Assembly: GCA_002478745.1 (NCBI GenBank)
Contig: DLQI01000163.1
Span: forward strand, 5,782-59,387
Direction: 5' to 3'
Source of the DNA: Rhodobacteraceae bacterium UBA7436
GTDB taxonomy: Bacteria; Pseudomonadota; Alphaproteobacteria; Rhodobacterales; Rhodobacteraceae
DNA length: 53,606 nucleotides
The position numbers and the translations under genes are program-made. Below, piece by piece: positions 52,562-53,606 of the stretch. A model generated the notes under the pieces. It saw only the letters and a list, made by a program, of their open reading frames with translations, was not told the DNA's origin and did no database searches. Every line of letters begins with the position of its first letter. The first letter of the stretch is position 1.

Positions 52562-52578
52562 TTAAGAGGCGATTAACC
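52562..52578 (+). promoter_or_regulatory. CtrA-type binding site before the sensor kinase gene
   Basis: TTAA (52562-52565), seven bases, TTAACC (52573-52578) matches the full CtrA consensus TTAA-N7-TTAAC of alphaproteobacteria exactly. It lies about 50 bases before the kinase start codon, in promoter position. Confidence 0.55.
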
Positions 52579-52629
52579 GATCCTAAGCGATAAGCACTGC
52601 AGAGATTCTATTTCTGATTGGGGATATCC

Positions 52630-53606
52630 TTGGGGGACAGCACAGTTTCTGCAACTGTAATTCATCAGTTTACAGACAATGGTTATTACCGTTTTCGAGT
52701 TCTTCTGGGCGCTGCAGTTTTATGCGGTGCCCTTGGAATGCTGGCACCAGACACCCAAATACAATTGGTGTTTGTTACGATCGGCTTTTCAGTGTCCTTA
52801 TTGACCACGGCCCTTTGGGGCATGGCATGGCAAGGAAAAAGGAAGCGCCAACATCGTTTGGCAATCCTTGCAGAGTTCATTGATCAAGATACGATTCCAA
52901 GCTTTGTTGTTTCGACTGATGGTTTGGTCGAATCCACCAATCGTGCAGGGCAGTCTACTTTTGCGCCTTCAGATGGTGAGACGTTGACCCGCATGCTGTC
53001 CAAAACCTTTGCCAATCCTGGTGGCATTTTGTTCCGTCTTCGTGAAAAAGCCGAACTAGCAGGATCAGCTCAAGAGACCATATTCACAAGGCAGGGGAAC
53101 ATGCGGTTGTCCGTTCATCGCATTGACACGGATGCTTGGCTTTGGCGGCTAGAGCAACGGCTCGAGGTGGATGCCATCAAGGGCGGCGAAACGGCCTCAT
53201 TGCCGATGTTGATTACAGGGCGTCGTGGTGTGATCCTGTTTATGAACGAAGCGGCTCGTATGCTTGTTGGTAAACGCTTGAGAACGTTAGCGGATGCCTT
53301 TCCTGAAACTGATCCCGAAAACGGTCAGCTGGTGACGCTGGTGACGCAAAAGGGTAACGTGCCAACCCGTGTTGCCGTTTTGGATGCGGGGGTTGGTCGC
53401 ACTGCGATTTATCTGATTCCGGTAGAGGGTCTTGGGAATTCGAAGGGCGAAACGGTCAATTCGGATCAATTTGAGGAACTGCCGGTACCTTTGTTGCGCA
53501 TGTCTATCGACGGTAAAATTCAGTCCTTTAACCCAGCTGCCTTCGTCTTTGTTGGTGATGCACTGCATGAAGGGGTGCAATTGGCAGATTTGATGGAAGG
53601 TCTTGG
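52630..53606 (+). CDS. cckA: Sensor kinase N-terminus, probable CckA, 3' end missing
   Basis: A frame open from a TTG at 52630 (GGGGA five bases upstream) to the window end, 325 codons without a stop. It encodes two membrane segments (VLLGAAVLCGALGMLAP and LVFVTIGFSVSLLTTALWGM) followed by PAS-like domains (IPSFVVSTDGLVESTNRAG; MLITGRRGVILFMNEAARML; PVPLLRMSIDGKIQSFNPAA). This order fits the start of CckA, the hybrid kinase feeding ChpT and CtrA. The kinase and receiver domains lie beyond the window, so the name rests on layout and the upstream CtrA-type site. Confidence 0.6.
   Translation, partial: MGDSTVSATVIHQFTDNGYYRFRVLLGAAVLCGALGMLAPDTQIQLVFVTIGFSVSLLTTALWGMAWQGKRKRQHRLAILAEFIDQDTIPSFVVSTDGLVESTNRAGQSTFAPSDGETLTRMLSKTFANPGGILFRLREKAELAGSAQETIFTRQGNMRLSVHRIDTDAWLWRLEQRLEVDAIKGGETASLPMLITGRRGVILFMNEAARMLVGKRLRTLADAFPETDPENGQLVTLVTQKGNVPTRVAVLDAGVGRTAIYLIPVEGLGNSKGETVNSDQFEELPVPLLRMSIDGKIQSFNPAAFVFVGDALHEGVQLADLMEGL

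Noticed and set aside
1..53606. Mobile elements, CRISPR arrays, toxin-antitoxin or phage-defence genes
   Set aside because: No transposase, integrase, regularly spaced repeats or known defence domains were seen on either strand; composition is even throughout.

Overview
The window reads as a chromosomal core segment of an alphaproteobacterium of the order Rhodobacterales (Roseobacter group). This rests on gene content and order: a RodZ-like gene next to ispG, amiC next to a PBP1A gene, a Mg-type HemB, a Rhodobacteraceae-specific membrane protein beside mfd, a probable CckA kinase with a CtrA-type site in front of it, and an RF2 gene without a programmed frameshift. Coding density is high, base composition looks even throughout, and I see no insertion sequence, prophage, integrase or CRISPR array.

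Layout. 1-2520: 5'-truncated rodZ-like gene, ispG (isoprenoid synthesis), shared terminator. 2541-5802: ScsC/DsbA-like thiol protein and M48 protease (minus), divergent from a class I aminotransferase. 5869-10969: cell-wall block (amidase amiC, bifunctional PBP1A behind a good sigma70 promoter) and prfB. 10992-14007: rluE and a penicillin-acylase-family Ntn hydrolase (minus). 14092-17390: beta-hydroxyacid dehydrogenase, SYLF lipoprotein, hemB, small membrane protein. 17458-25830: mfd, an MFS efflux pump, a FrnE-like DsbA protein, an acyl-CoA synthetase divergent from an XRE-cupin regulator, and an aquaporin. 25928-28800: orphan peptide-binding protein, an intergenic region with a probable small RNA, and a DUF502 membrane protein. 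28876-32671: pseudouridine catabolism (psuK-psuG) behind a DUF4198 protein that is divergent from a HupE/UreJ protein (candidate metal-uptake pair). 32675-36903: ThiE-like protein, trmJ, ctaA, M32 carboxypeptidase. 37236-41752: DUF6614 protein, gyrA, a small secreted protein, an orphan radical SAM enzyme. 41905-47388: zwf-pgl-pgi operon (glucose-6-phosphate entry into Entner-Doudoroff/pentose phosphate) and a DmdB-like acyl-CoA ligase. 47466-49623: tRNA-Gly(CCC) and a RACo-like ferredoxin/ASKHA activator. 49869-53606: guaB, an RsmB-family rRNA methyltransferase, and the start of a CckA-like kinase.

Most genes are housekeeping and I found no obvious multi-gene defence or biosynthetic novelty. 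The best leads are small-scale: a probable orphan sRNA of about 77 nt at 27869-27945; a TTAA-N7-TTAACC site in front of the kinase gene; a divergent acyl-CoA synthetase/XRE-cupin pair predicted to be leaderless on both sides; a DUF4198/HupE pair that starts on one shared CATG and has two predicted mature proteins beginning with His-Glu; and several orphan enzymes (radical SAM, RACo-like, atypical ThiE).
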